Shown here: piece after piece, positions 1 to 8,025 of the stretch
How positions within the stretch are numbered: the stretch's first letter is position 1
Layout: every line of letters begins with the position of its first letter
Source of the DNA: Microbacteriaceae bacterium PS02068
GTDB lineage: Bacteria > Actinomycetota > Actinomycetes > Actinomycetales > Microbacteriaceae
Direction of reading: 5' to 3'
Assembly (NCBI GenBank): GCA_029959325.1
Contig: JASCPF010000029.1
Span: forward strand, 1 to 37,965
DNA: 37,965 nt
Notes under the pieces: generated by a model
What the model was told of the DNA's origin: nothing
The model's database searches: none
The model's input: the letters and a program-made list of their open reading frames with translations, nothing else
Translations under genes and position numbers: made by a program

Positions 1-42
1 ACGATCAACCAGTGCGGCGGAGCCGCAGTCGCGCGCAGGACT

Positions 43-74
43 GAGGGGTCGGATGCCGAGGCATCCGACCCCTC
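43..74. repeat. Perfect 15-bp hairpin, possible terminator
   Basis: Bases 43-57 are the exact reverse complement of 60-74, with only two bases between, and the core is GGATGCC facing GGCATCC. A reading frame entering from the left edge (positions 3-41) ends with TGA at 42-44, directly at the stem, so this may be the 3' end and terminator of an upstream + strand gene. The nearest T-run (90-93) is too far from the stem for a classic intrinsic terminator, so the role is inferred. Confidence 0.5.
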
Positions 75-92
75 ACCTCGTGCTCGCCCTTT

Positions 93-98
93 TAGACT
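93..98 (+). promoter_or_regulatory. -10 element TAGACT for leaderless start at 105
   Basis: TAGACT lies six bases before the ATG at 105, so transcription would begin at or next to the start codon. There is no Shine-Dalgarno sequence between them. The same spacing recurs at many starts in this window. Confidence 0.55.
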
Positions 99-104
99 CG
101 ACAG

Positions 105-1814
105 ATGGGCGCAGCGGACGAGGGCACGAGTCGGCGGCAGTTCCTGCGCCGCACCGGCATCGGCGTCGCGAGCGTCGTCGCAGCCGGAGGAGTCGCCGGC
201 GTCGGCTACGCAGCCAGCCGCGGTGGCGACGGTGCGCTCGGCGTGGCGCACCCGCCGGAGTTCACGCCGCTGCCCGAGCGCAGCGAGCCGGGCTTCGACC
301 ACGTCGTGGTGCTGATGTTCGAGAACCGCAGCTTCGACAACGTGCTCGGCCGCGTCTACACCGCGGCGGAGAAGTCGCGGGACGAGTTCGACGGCATCCC
401 GCAGGGCGACTACGCCAACCTCGGCCCCGACGGAGCCCGCATCGCGGCGCACGTCTACACGGGCACGACCGACAGCATCATGCAGCAGCCGCAGCCCGAC
501 CCCGGCGAGACGTACCCGCACGTCAACACGCAGCTGTTCGACATCGTCGACCCTCCGTTCAACGCTCCGCCAGGCGATGCCACGCCCACGGGCGCCGGCT
601 TCGTCCGCGACTACATCCGCAACTACACCGCCACCGTGGGACACGAGCCGACCCCCGAGCAGTTCCGCGTGGCGATGGGGGGTTTCGCACCCGAGATGCT
701 GCCGGTGTTCTCGACGCTCGCGCGAGAGTTCGCCGTGTACGACCGGTGGTTCGCGGCGGTTCCCTCGCAGACCTACTGCAACCGGTCGTTCTTCCACGCC
801 TCGACCTCGCACGGCTTCGTCGTCAACCACGCGGACGGTTCGTACGCGAAGTGGCTGGATGCCCCGGCATCCCCCACCGTCTTCGACCGGCTCGAAGAGG
901 CGGGTCTGCCGTGGCGGGTCTACTACGACCCGTCGCAGCTGGTCTCGCTGACGGGCTTCATCCACGCACCCGCGCTGGAGAAGTACTGGAAGTCGCACTT
1001 CCGCGACATGACCCAGTTCTACGCCGACGCCGCGAGTGGGAACCTGCCCGCCTACTCGTTCATCGAGCCGCGGATGATCTTCAACCACAACGACATGCAT
1101 CCGCCGTGGGGCGAGCTGCGCGATGGCGAGCTGACGCTCGACGACGGCACGGTCGTCCGCGTCGACAACAGCGCGATCTCCGACGTGCGCGCGGGCGACA
1201 AGCTGCTGCAGGACGTCTACGACGCGATCCGCACCAGCGCATCGACGACCGGCTCGAACGCGATGAACACGACGCTGCTCGTGACCTTCGACGAGCACGG
1301 CGGTATCTTCGACCACGTCGCTCCGCCTGCCGCCACCCCACCCGACGACTCCGGCGTGGGCGAGATGGGCTTCGCGTTCGACCGCCTCGGCCTGCGCGTG
1401 CCGGCCATCGTCGTGAGTGCCTATACGCGCGCCGGCACGGTCATCCACGACGAGATGCACCACGGATCGCTCGCCGCGACGCTCGCGACCCAGCACGGGC
1501 TGGCGCCGCTGACCGCGCGCGACGCCGGCGCCCCACCGATCCACAATGCGCTGACGCTCGACACCCCGCGCCAGCCGTACACGTGGCCCACCCCCACGGC
1601 GCTCTGGCGCCCGCCCAACCCCGAGGCGGTCAGCGAAGCCACGGTCGACCAGCACCGCGCGCGTCCGCTCACGTCGCCCGCTCGGGGACTGCTGGGCCTG
1701 CTCATCGAGCGCGTGAATCCCGGAGCGACGCTGCCGACGACCTACGGCGAGGCCTACGACGCCCTGCAGCACTACGGCCAGGGACTTTTCGGCACGACCG
1801 ACGCCGCGAGCTGA
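105..1814 (+). CDS. Tat-exported phosphoesterase (phospholipase C / acid phosphatase family)
   Basis: A 569-residue protein of the alkaline phosphatase-like phosphoesterase family (the PF04185 type that includes bacterial phospholipases C). Residues 9-17 read SRRQFLRRT, a twin-arginine motif, followed by a hydrophobic stretch to about residue 37, so it should be folded in the cytoplasm and exported by Tat. The family's metal-binding N-terminal motif [11 protein letters not shown] is at about residues 72-82, and a late motif [12 protein letters not shown] is near residue 395, also typical. The family hydrolyses phosphate esters such as phosphatidylcholine; the actual substrate cannot be told. 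The ATG at 105 is chosen for the Tat signal and the upstream -10. It stands alone, with its stop 38 bases before the aminotransferase start. Confidence 0.88.
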   Translation: MGAADEGTSRRQFLRRTGIGVASVVAAGGVAGVGYAASRGGDGALGVAHPPEFTPLPERSEPGFDHVVVLMFENRSFDNVLGRVYTAAEKSRDEFDGIPQGDYANLGPDGARIAAHVYTGTTDSIMQQPQPDPGETYPHVNTQLFDIVDPPFNAPPGDATPTGAGFVRDYIRNYTATVGHEPTPEQFRVAMGGFAPEMLPVFSTLAREFAVYDRWFAAVPSQTYCNRSFFHASTSHGFVVNHADGSYAKWLDAPASPTVFDRLEEAGLPWRVYYDPSQLVSLTGFIHAPALEKYWKSHFRDMTQFYADAASGNLPAYSFIEPRMIFNHNDMHPPWGELRDGELTLDDGTVVRVDNSAISDVRAGDKLLQDVYDAIRTSASTTGSNAMNTTLLVTFDEHGGIFDHVAPPAATPPDDSGVGEMGFAFDRLGLRVPAIVVSAYTRAGTVIHDEMHHGSLAATLATQHGLAPLTARDAGAPPIHNALTLDTPRQPYTWPTPTALWRPPNPEAVSEATVDQHRARPLTSPARGLLGLLIERVNPGATLPTTYGEAYDALQHYGQGLFGTTDAAS

Positions 1815-1816
1815 GC

Positions 1817-1845
1817 CTGACTCGGAACGCTCGGCCGACTACGCT
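1817..1845 (+). promoter_or_regulatory. Promoter of the aminotransferase gene
   Basis: CTGACT (1817-1822) and TACGCT (1840-1845) are 17 bases apart, resembling -35 and -10 elements. The -10 ends seven bases before the GTG at 1853, again suggesting a leaderless transcript. Confidence 0.5.
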
Positions 1846-1852
1846 GGAAGCC

Positions 1853-3052
1853 GTGACCGAACGCGCTCCACTCTCCCGGAAACTGTCCGCCATCGCCGAG
1901 TCGGCGACCCTGAAGGTGGATGCCAAGGCCAAGGCTCTCAAGGCCGAGGGCAAGCCGGTCATCTCGTACGCGGCCGGTGAGCCCGACTTCGCGACGCCGC
2001 AGTTCATCGTGGATGCCGCGGCGCACGCCCTGCTCGACCCGGCGAACTTCCGCTACACCCCCGCCGTGGGCCTGCCCGTGCTGCGCGAGGCGATCGCCGC
2101 CAAGACGCTGCGCGACTCGGGCCTCGAGGTCTCCCCGTCGCAGGTCATCGTCACCAACGGCGGCAAGCAGTCGGTGTATCAGGCGTTCCAGGCGGTCGTG
2201 AACCCCGGTGACGAGGTGCTGCTGCCGGCGCCGTATTGGACGACCTACCCCGAGGCGATCGCCCTCGCCGACGGCGTTCCGGTCGAGGTCTTCGCCGGCG
2301 CCGACCAGGACTACAAGGTGACGGTCGAGCAGCTCGAAGCCGCGCGGACCGACCGGACGACCGCGCTCGTGTTCGTCTCGCCCTCGAACCCCACCGGCTC
2401 GGTGTATACGCCCGAAGAGACGAAGGCGATCGGCGAGTGGGCCCTCGAGCACGGCATCTGGGTGATCAGCGACGAGATCTACCAGAACCTCGTGTACGAA
2501 GGCATCCGCGCCGTCTCGATCGTCGAGGCCGTGCCCGAGGTCGCCGGGCAGACGATCCTCGTGAACGGCGTCGCGAAGACCTACGCCATGACGGGATGGC
2601 GCGTGGGCTGGATGGTCGGCCCCGCCGATGCCATCAAGGTCGCCGCCAACCTGCAGTCGCACCTGAGCTCGAACGTCAACAACATCGCCCAGCGCGCCGC
2701 GCTCGCAGCTCTCACGGGGCCGCAGACCGAGGCCGACGAGATGCGCGAGGCGTTCGACCGCCGTCGCAAGCTCATCGTGGCCGAGCTGGCGAAGATCCCC
2801 GGCGTCACGGTCCCGAACCCGCTCGGCGCGTTCTACGTCTACCCCGACGTGCGCGGCCTGCTGGGTCGCTCGTGGGGCGGAGTGCAGGCGAACACGTCGC
2901 TCGAGCTCGCCGACCTGATCCTCGACCAGGCCGAGGTCGCGGTCGTCCCCGGCGAGGCCTTCGGACCCTCGGGCTACCTGCGCCTGTCGTACGCCCTCGG
3001 CGATGACCAGCTGCTCGAAGGCATCCAGCGCCTGCAGCGCCTGTTCGGCTGA
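1853..3052 (+). CDS. Pyridoxal-phosphate-dependent aminotransferase, aspartate aminotransferase type
   Basis: A class I/II aminotransferase of 399 residues, normal length for the AspC/AspB type, which moves the amino group of aspartate or related amino acids to 2-oxoglutarate. Visible motifs are YAAGEPDF near the N terminus, [31 protein letters not shown], and [13 protein letters not shown], whose Lys242 should form the Schiff base with PLP. The GTG at 1853 is preferred over far-upstream in-frame codons because the conserved N terminus begins there and a promoter-like sequence lies directly before it; the open frame further upstream is a shadow of the phosphoesterase gene. It converges on the DUF2510 gene with a 28-base gap. 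Exact substrate preference is not readable; aspartate is most likely. Confidence 0.9.
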   Translation: MTERAPLSRKLSAIAESATLKVDAKAKALKAEGKPVISYAAGEPDFATPQFIVDAAAHALLDPANFRYTPAVGLPVLREAIAAKTLRDSGLEVSPSQVIVTNGGKQSVYQAFQAVVNPGDEVLLPAPYWTTYPEAIALADGVPVEVFAGADQDYKVTVEQLEAARTDRTTALVFVSPSNPTGSVYTPEETKAIGEWALEHGIWVISDEIYQNLVYEGIRAVSIVEAVPEVAGQTILVNGVAKTYAMTGWRVGWMVGPADAIKVAANLQSHLSSNVNNIAQRAALAALTGPQTEADEMREAFDRRRKLIVAELAKIPGVTVPNPLGAFYVYPDVRGLLGRSWGGVQANTSLELADLILDQAEVAVVPGEAFGPSGYLRLSYALGDDQLLEGIQRLQRLFG

Positions 3053-3080
3053 GCGGTCACGGTCTTACCGCCCGCCGCGA

Positions 3081-4094
3081 TCAGTAGCGCGCGATGTCCG
3101 TGATGACCCACGCGCCGCCCTGGAGTTCGACGGAGTACGACCAGTACTCCTCGTAGTTCCAGCTGTCCGCCGGGTCGTCGGGGTCGGTCACCCAGACGAA
3201 CGTCTCTCGATCGAGGACGTCGATCCGTGTCGTCGTGCGATGCTCGAAGCGCGTCGGCGCTCCCTCGAAGTTCGACATGGTCTGCGCGTACTCGTGCGCC
3301 TGCGCATCGAACGCCGCGCAATCCTCGGCCTCGAGCAGCTCTCGCAGCGACGCGCTCGTGGCCGCCATGAATCCGGCGCAGTCGCCCTCGGACCACGCGC
3401 GGTTGTACGCGGCGACAACCGCCGCCACCGACGCCTCGGAATCGTCGGCGGGCACGGCGGGAAGCTGCAGTTCGTCGGATGCCTCATCGACGCGCCACGC
3501 GCCGCCGGCCTCGACGAGGGAATAGACCCAGGGCACGCGGTCGGTATAGGGATCGTCGACGAGATCGCCGTTCTCGTCGAAATTCCACGAGCACGTGACG
3601 ATGACCTCGATGCGGACCGTGTCTGCCGGCTGCGCCGCAGCGTCCAGGGCGGTGGGTCCCAGCTCATAGCCCGGCTCGCACAGCTCGGACGAAGCCGCCA
3701 CGTCGTCGTGGAACGCGCCGCAATCGGTCCACCCGCTGTCGCTGCGGAACGCAGGTGTCGTCGTGTCGCGCATGCGATCGCAGTCACCGTCCAGGAAGGC
3801 CTCTTGCAGACCCTCGACCGCGAGATCCGGCTCGGAGGCTGTCGTGTCGGTGCTCACGGCTCGACGGTCGTCGAGGACCGAACCCACCCATGTCCCGACC
3901 CCGACCACGGCCACCACAGCCACCAGCGCGAAGACGAGCGCCGCGGCTCCCCCGGCGATCCACCACCCGACCCGTCGAGGGCGCGGTGCCGTGGGCGGGG
4001 CGAGCGGCGCCGTGTGCTCCGTCCACGCCTGGCCGTCCCACCAGCGCAGCTGACCGGCGCCGTCGTCGAACCATCCCGGGGGCAGAAATGCCAT
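3081..4094 (-). CDS. DUF2510 membrane-anchored protein with two similar extracytoplasmic domains
   Basis: A 337-residue protein. Residues 5-28 form a DUF2510 module (PPGWF...WWDGQAWTEHT), a short Trp-rich motif common in actinobacterial membrane proteins. One membrane helix follows at about 42-66, placing the rest outside. The outer part holds two resembling domains: the first carries GDC (about 103) and DCGAF (about 124), the second GDC (about 237) and DCAAF further on, so each has a pair of Cys that could form a disulphide. I see the duplication; an NTF2- or lumazine-like fold is a guess. The ATG at 4094 is four bases after the murB stop, so the gene is probably the last of the dehydratase-murB operon. 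Function unknown. Confidence 0.75.
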   Translation of the reverse strand: MAFLPPGWFDDGAGQLRWWDGQAWTEHTAPLAPPTAPRPRRVGWWIAGGAAALVFALVAVVAVVGVGTWVGSVLDDRRAVSTDTTASEPDLAVEGLQEAFLDGDCDRMRDTTTPAFRSDSGWTDCGAFHDDVAASSELCEPGYELGPTALDAAAQPADTVRIEVIVTCSWNFDENGDLVDDPYTDRVPWVYSLVEAGGAWRVDEASDELQLPAVPADDSEASVAAVVAAYNRAWSEGDCAGFMAATSASLRELLEAEDCAAFDAQAHEYAQTMSNFEGAPTRFEHRTTTRIDVLDRETFVWVTDPDDPADSWNYEEYWSYSVELQGGAWVITDIARY

Positions 4095-4098
4095 GGCG

Positions 4099-5235
4099 CT
4101 ACAGCTCCACGCCGACGAGCACGGGCTCGGGCTGCAGGATCAGGCCGAACTCGCTCTGCACGCGCTGCTGGATGTATCGCGCCAGCTCGGCGAGCTCGGC
4201 GGCCGTCGCCCCGCCGCGATTGGTCAGCGCGAGCGCGTGCTTGCTCGACAGCCCGGCGCGCGAACGCGGCAGCCGGAAGCCTTTGCCGATGCCCGCGTGC
4301 TCGATGAGCCACGCGGCACTGACCTTGACGTCGGGCTGCGCCGAGACCGGCTGGGGCACGAGGCCGGCGTACGAATCGAGCGGGATCACCGTGACGGCAT
4401 CGACGACGGGCGCCATGGGCCAGCGCGGGCACTCCGGCGGCAGAGTGCGGGCGAAGGATGCCGAGACGATCGCGTTCTGGAAGAACGAGCCGGCGCTGTG
4501 CGTGTCGGGGTCCGAGGCATCCAGCACCATGCCCTTGGTCGCGCGAATCGCGAGCACCGTGTCGCGCACCCACTGCAGGGTGACCGGCTGCCCCTCGGCG
4601 ACCCCGAGCGCCTGGCGCAGCTGCGCGCCGTTCAGGGTGTACTCGCCGTGGCCCACCTCACGCAGCTCGAGCGTCACCGACAGGATCACCGCAGACCGCG
4701 CGGCGACGGAGCCGTGGTGGTTCTTCAGCACCGATGTGCGAAACCCGAGCCCGAGGTCGCCTGCCGGCACGACCTCGACCTCGCCGGTCGCCTCGTCGAG
4801 CAGTTCGACCTCGACGAGGGTCTCGACGAGCTCCTGTCCGTACGCGCCGATGTTCTGCACGGGGGCGGCGCCCACCGTGCCGGGAATGCCCGACATCGCG
4901 ACGATGCCCGACAGCCCTTCGGCGACGGCATAGGCGACGAGATCGTCCCAGCCGTGCCCGGCCTCGACCTGCACGCGGGTGTAGCCGTCGCGCGGTGAGG
5001 GCAGGCGTCGGATGCCTGACGTGCGCACGAGCACGACCGTGCCGTCGAAACCGTCGTCGCCCGCGAGCAGGTTCGAGCCGCCGCCGACGACGAGCCACGG
5101 CTCGCCGACGCCCCAGGCATCGCGCAGCGCGCCGATCAGCTCGTCGCGGGTCGTCGCCTCGACCATGCGCGCGGGGGTGCCGCCCGCGCGCAGCGTGGTC
5201 AGCTGCGCGAGCGGCAGTGGTGTGATCTCGGGCAT
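4099..5235 (-). CDS. murB: UDP-N-acetylenolpyruvoylglucosamine reductase
   Basis: MurB reduces UDP-GlcNAc-enolpyruvate to UDP-MurNAc with NADPH and FAD in the second committed step of peptidoglycan synthesis, in the cytoplasm. The 378-residue protein shows the FAD-binding VVGGGSNLLAGDDGF (49-63), SGIPGTVGAAPVQNIGAYG (115-133), the catalytic Ser250 in SAGSFFQN and the C-terminal Glu370 in LQPEPVLVG. The substrate-binding motif usually written YR(D/T)S reads FRTSVLK here (Phe165-Arg166), so a normally conserved Tyr is replaced. The ATG at 5235 follows the MaoC stop by one base and the DUF2510 gene starts four bases after its stop, so it is in the middle of a four-gene operon. Confidence 0.95.
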   Translation of the reverse strand: MPEITPLPLAQLTTLRAGGTPARMVEATTRDELIGALRDAWGVGEPWLVVGGGSNLLAGDDGFDGTVVLVRTSGIRRLPSPRDGYTRVQVEAGHGWDDLVAYAVAEGLSGIVAMSGIPGTVGAAPVQNIGAYGQELVETLVEVELLDEATGEVEVVPAGDLGLGFRTSVLKNHHGSVAARSAVILSVTLELREVGHGEYTLNGAQLRQALGVAEGQPVTLQWVRDTVLAIRATKGMVLDASDPDTHSAGSFFQNAIVSASFARTLPPECPRWPMAPVVDAVTVIPLDSYAGLVPQPVSAQPDVKVSAAWLIEHAGIGKGFRLPRSRAGLSSKHALALTNRGGATAAELAELARYIQQRVQSEFGLILQPEPVLVGVEL

Positions 5236-5236
5236 G

Positions 5237-5680
5237 TCAGCCGTCCAGGCGCACGCGCACCTGGGCCTTGCCGAGCACGGTCGTCTCGCCGAACGTCGCG
5301 GTCAGGTCGATGCGGGCGCCGTCGGCGTCGATCGCGCCGACTTTCGCCGTGATGACGAGATCGGCACCGTTCTCGGCATCGACGACGACGGGGCGTGTGA
5401 AACGCACGCCGTACTCGACGATGCGGCCGGCGTCGCCGAGCCAGGGCACGATGGTCTCGACCGCGAGGCCCATCGTGAGCATGCCGTGGGCGAGCACGCC
5501 CGGCAGCCCGACGGCGGCGGCGATGTCGTCGCGATAGTGGATCGGGTTGAAGTCGCCGGATGCCCCGGCGTAGCGCACGAGCGACTCGCGCTCGAGGTGC
5601 ACCGAGCGCTCGGCGACGACGTCGCCGACGGTGAGGGATGCCAGGGTGGGCCCGGTCCCTGAGCTTGTCGAAGGGCTCAC
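5237..5680 (-). CDS. MaoC-family (R)-enoyl hydratase/dehydratase, HadB-like
   Basis: A 147-residue hotdog-fold protein with the hydratase-2 motif YAGASGDFNPIH followed by GLPGVLAHGML; the Asp and His of GDxNPIH are the catalytic pair in this family. It would hydrate or dehydrate 2-enoyl/3-hydroxyacyl thioesters. It overlaps the preceding gene by four bases (GTGA), and such pairs usually form a heterodimer in which this subunit is the active one (HadAB-type dehydratases). Residues 3-9 (PSTSSGT) are encoded by a dispersed repeat at 5654-5675, so the annotated N terminus includes inserted repeat sequence; the conserved domain begins at about residue 13. The GTG at 5680 is supported by the overlap. 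Confidence 0.88.
   Translation of the reverse strand: MSPSTSSGTGPTLASLTVGDVVAERSVHLERESLVRYAGASGDFNPIHYRDDIAAAVGLPGVLAHGMLTMGLAVETIVPWLGDAGRIVEYGVRFTRPVVVDAENGADLVITAKVGAIDADGARIDLTATFGETTVLGKAQVRVRLDG
5654..5675. repeat. Dispersed 22-bp repeat, copy 1
   Basis: The block contains CCCTGAGCTTGTCGAAGGG and differs by one base from the copy at 10872-10893. Both lie just inside the start of a minus-strand gene and are read in the same frame (PSTSSGT here). I recall closely similar sequences scattered through other actinobacterial genomes, but could not check that here. Confidence 0.7.
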
Positions 5681-6126
5681 GCGACCTCACCCCCGATCAG
5701 CAGCACCGAGGTCGCCGTGACGACGTGGGCGCCCGAGGCATCCTCGATCTGCGCTTCGCTCGTGACCATGGCGCCCTTGCCGAACGGCCGCACGTTGGTG
5801 ATCTGCAGCTGGGCGACGAGCTCGTCGCCGGCGACGATCGGGCGTGTGTAGCGGAAGCGCTGCTCGGCGTGGACAGTGCGCTCGAGCGCGATGCCCGAAT
5901 CTTCCTCGGCGAGCAGCTGCTGCAGCGTCAGGTCTTGGATCACCATCGCGAAGGTCGGCGGCGCGACGACGTCGGCGTAGCCGAGCGCACGTGCGGCCTC
6001 GGGGTCGGAATGCTGCGGATCGGTCGCGAAGACGGCGCGCGCGAACTCGCGCACCTTCTCGCGCCCGACGAGGTACGGCGGGGTCGGCGGAAAGGAACGG
6101 CCGACCAGCTCAGGGTTCACGGACAC
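5677..6126 (-). CDS. FAS1-like dehydratase, MaoC N-terminal type (HadA/HadC-like)
   Basis: A 149-residue single-hotdog protein of the MaoC_dehydrat_N / FAS1-like type. It begins with NPELVGRSFPPTPPYLVGREKVREFARA and carries PPTFAMVIQ and AEQRFRYTRPIVAGDEL, a pattern shared with mycobacterial HadA and HadC. In those, this subunit binds the acyl chain while the HadB-like partner holds the catalytic residues; the partner gene overlaps it by four bases here. It is the first gene of the dehydratase-dehydratase-murB-DUF2510 operon. The GTG at 6126 is preceded by TAGGCT with a six-base gap, so a leaderless mRNA is likely. The physiological substrate in an organism without long mycolic acids is uncertain. 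Confidence 0.88.
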   Translation of the reverse strand: MSVNPELVGRSFPPTPPYLVGREKVREFARAVFATDPQHSDPEAARALGYADVVAPPTFAMVIQDLTLQQLLAEEDSGIALERTVHAEQRFRYTRPIVAGDELVAQLQITNVRPFGKGAMVTSEAQIEDASGAHVVTATSVLLIGGEVA

Positions 6127-6132
6127 CCTCTC

Positions 6133-6138
6133 AGCCTA
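6133..6138 (-). promoter_or_regulatory. -10 element TAGGCT for leaderless start at 6126
   Basis: Read on the minus strand, TAGGCT is six bases before the GTG of the first dehydratase gene, with no ribosome binding site in between. Confidence 0.55.
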
Positions 6139-6181
6139 CCGAGCCTGGCGTTGCGGGTTGGGTCCTGCGCCCCGCGCAGAT

Positions 6182-6238
6182 GGAATGGGCGCTCAACGCG
6201 GGAACCGCGCACAGGTATCCGCGCGACGCGCCAACTCC
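6182..6238 (+). repeat. Family 1 palindromic element, degenerate copy
   Basis: Left part GGAATGGGCGCTCAACGCGG and right end GACGCGCCAACTCC match the arms of the family 1 element (best seen at 37562-37618) with a few changes. It lies between the DUF559 gene stop and the dehydratase promoter. Confidence 0.6.
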
Positions 6239-6262
6239 GCAGGTGGAGTGACTCGCGCCCTC

Positions 6263-6320
6263 GAGAAGTGGGCGCAACACGCGGCATCCCCACCCGCGTA
6301 CCCACCACACGTGCCAACTC
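6263..6320 (+). repeat. Family 1 palindromic element
   Basis: Left arm GAAGTGGGCGCAACACGCGG is identical to that of the right-end array copy at 37488. The middle (ATCCCCA ... GTACCC) matches the copies at 7597-7960, and the right arm is GTGCCAACTCC. The right arm runs directly into the 14-bp minisatellite. The arms are imperfect inverted repeats, so RNA or single-stranded DNA from here can fold. Confidence 0.75.
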
Positions 6321-6466
6321 CGCCGCGCCGACTCCGCCGGGCCAACTCCGCCGGGCCAGCTTCACCGCGCCGACTCCGCCCCGCCGACTCCGCCGCGCCA
6401 ACTTCACCGGGCCAACTCCGCCGCGCCAACTTCACCGGGCCAACTTCACCGGGCCAGCTCCGCCGC
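6313..6466. repeat. 14-bp minisatellite, 11 tandem copies
   Basis: Eleven consecutive 14-base units fit GCC(A/G)(A/G)CT(C/T)C(A/G)CCGS, starting exactly every 14 bases from 6313 (for example GCCAACTCCGCCGC, GCCGACTCCGCCGG, GCCAACTTCACCGG). The first unit is the right arm of the family 1 element at 6263-6320, so the tract looks like an amplified repeat arm. Fourteen is not a multiple of three, so it is not a protein repeat. It ends nine bases past the stop of the DUF559 gene. With the two family 1 copies it fills the 349-base gap 6127-6475. Confidence 0.85.
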
Positions 6467-6475
6467 CCCGACAGC

Positions 6476-7483
6476 TCACGGCCGCCATCCCCGCCGCTCG
6501 AGTGCGGCGCGCAGCATCGCGACGTCGATCCCTGGTCTCGCGCGGATGTGGGTGGAGGTGAGCTCGACCGTCTCCCAGCCTGCTGAGCGATAGTCGGACT
6601 TCTTCTGGATGTCTCGGTCCCATTGCGCCCGCGAGACGCGGTGATGATCGCCGTGCACCTCGACGGCCACACGGAACTCGGCGAATGCTCCGTCGGCGAT
6701 GCCGAGAAGGATGCCGCGTTCGCCACGGATCTCGACATCGAGCGCCGGCTCGGGCAGACCCGCCTCTCTGAGGTTCTCCCGCCAATCGGTCTCGAGCAGT
6801 GACATGCTGTGGTCGGTCGTGCGGGCCAACGCGCTGCGCAGCTTCGCGATGCCGCGACGCGGCCCGGCGTCGATCGCCGCCTGCAGCTGCTCCGCCGTAG
6901 CGACCTGTCGGTCGGGGCGTCGGCGTCCTCGCTCGTCGCGCGGAATGCGCCGGATCGCGTCACCGAGCTTCACGAGATCACGCTCCGAAAGCTCACCTCC
7001 GAGCATCGCCCAGGCAGTCGCGGCTGACGCCACCGGGAACCCGTCGACGCTCGTGGTGTGAGCGAGTCCCGCGCGCACCTGAACGCAACGGATGCCGGGG
7101 CGGCGCACGGCGCGGTGCGGAGCGAAGACGGCGACCGGCAGATCGCGGCCCGGCGCGAGCCAGCTCTGCAGCAGTGGCAGCCCGAGAAGCGCGAAGGCCG
7201 CCTCACCGACGTAGAACCCGCGCTCGGGGAGAACGAGCGCATGAGCCTCGACGCGAGTGTGAATCGCCGCTCGCGCGATGTCGTCGGCCGGATAGGGCAC
7301 GGCCGGGTCGTTCTGCTCGCCCGGGTCGCTGTGCACGGCCGCGCGGATCACGCGGACGCCGCGGAAGGGTCGGTCCAGATCGCCCGCGCGGAGTCGCCCC
7401 TCGGTCGCGCCGCGCGCACGCGCTTCGTCGGTGCGGAAAACACGCCCGAGCGCCGCAGGGAGAGGAGTCGGATGCCTCGGCAT
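6476..7483 (-). CDS. DUF559 nuclease-like protein
   Basis: A 335-residue protein whose C-terminal ~110 residues look like the DUF559 / Vsr-like PD-(D/E)XK endonuclease fold. Visible elements are SLLETDWRENLREAGLPEP, then GIADGAFAEFRVAVEVHGDHHR (Asp, Glu, His) and WDRDIQKKSDYRSAGWETV. The N-terminal ~220 residues resemble the AbiEi-like region often joined to DUF559 in actinobacteria, with a start unlike a clear winged helix. It stands alone between repeat blocks 6182-6466 and 7597-7960. The ATG at 7483 has GGTGAGGG before it, and the start codon itself lies in a GGATGCC/GGCATCC palindrome (7470-7485). DNA cleavage and any link to the repeats are inference; no partner gene is present. Confidence 0.75.
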   Translation of the reverse strand: MPRHPTPLPAALGRVFRTDEARARGATEGRLRAGDLDRPFRGVRVIRAAVHSDPGEQNDPAVPYPADDIARAAIHTRVEAHALVLPERGFYVGEAAFALLGLPLLQSWLAPGRDLPVAVFAPHRAVRRPGIRCVQVRAGLAHTTSVDGFPVASAATAWAMLGGELSERDLVKLGDAIRRIPRDERGRRRPDRQVATAEQLQAAIDAGPRRGIAKLRSALARTTDHSMSLLETDWRENLREAGLPEPALDVEIRGERGILLGIADGAFAEFRVAVEVHGDHHRVSRAQWDRDIQKKSDYRSAGWETVELTSTHIRARPGIDVAMLRAALERRGWRP

Positions 7484-7485
7484 CC
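7470..7485. repeat. GGATGCC/GGCATCC palindrome over a start codon
   Basis: GGATGCC (7470-7476) and GGCATCC (7479-7485) are separated by TC. The DUF559 ATG (7483-7481, minus strand) is inside it, so the start of the mRNA could fold on itself. The core is shared with the hairpin at 43-74. Confidence 0.5.
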
Positions 7486-7596
7486 CTCACCTTCTCGCCA
7501 CCTTGCGGCTCGTGGTGGCGAAGACCCGCAAACTGTGGACAGCACGTGTGAATCCCGCTCCTGGGGAGGAGGCGACGCGGTCCGCGCCCAGCCCGA

Positions 7597-7960
7597 GAAA
7601 TGGGCGCAACACGCGGCATCCCCACCCCCATACCCACGCGAAGCGCCAACTCCGCGGCGACTGCGACGCGCCCAGCCCAAGAAATGGGCGCAACACGCGG
7701 CACCCCCACCCCCATACCCACCACAAGCGCCAACTCCGCGCGGACTACGGCGCCGCCGCCCCCATACCCACCACAAGCGCCAACTCCGCGCGGACTACGG
7801 CGCCGCCGCCCCAAGAAATGGGCGCAACACGCGGCATCCCACCCCCACCCCCACGAGACGCGCCAACTCCGCGGCGACTGCGACGCGCCCAACCCAAGAA
7901 ATGGGCGCAACACGCGGCTTCCCCACCCCCACACCCACGCGAAGCGCCAACTCCGCGGCG
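7597..7960 (+). repeat. Family 1 palindromic array, four tandem units
   Basis: Units beginning GAAATGGGCGCAACACGCGG start at 7597, 7681, 7815 and 7898. Spacing is 84, 134 and 83 bases, the 134 being 84 plus an exact 50-base duplication. Each unit continues with a C/A-rich middle holding CATACCC or CACACCC-like sequence and ends in GCGCCAACTCCGCG. All four have the same orientation. Intervening DNA is conserved between units, so this is not a CRISPR array. With flanks it occupies the 542-base gap 7484-8025 between the DUF559 start and the TauE stop; I see no gene there. Confidence 0.85.
7711..7810. repeat. Exact 50-bp tandem duplication
   Basis: Bases 7711-7760 and 7761-7810 are identical, each starting CCCATACCCACCACAAGCGC and ending CGCCGCCGCC. 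It duplicates the right half of the second family 1 unit. Complete identity points to a recent slippage or recombination event. Confidence 0.9.
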
Positions 7961-8025
7961 GATCGGGCACGCGAGCTCACCACCCGCGAGGCCACCCGCC
8001 CCGCGAGCCCGCCGCCTCCGCGAGG

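Noticed and set aside
53..1852. N-terminal extension of the aminotransferase by a long in-frame stretch
   Set aside because: The stretch is Arg/Pro/His-rich noise in another frame of the phosphoesterase gene; homology begins at the GTG at 1853.
5654..5675. Frameshift or misassembled start of the MaoC gene
   Set aside because: The repeat keeps the frame and the four-base overlap with the previous gene fixes the start, so the gene is intact.
7597..7960. CRISPR array
   Set aside because: Units are 83-84 bases and the DNA between arms is conserved from unit to unit; there are no unique spacers and no cas gene.
6182..7960. REP/RAYT system with a Y1 transposase
   Set aside because: No HUH motif or transposase is visible; the gene between the repeats is DUF559-like.
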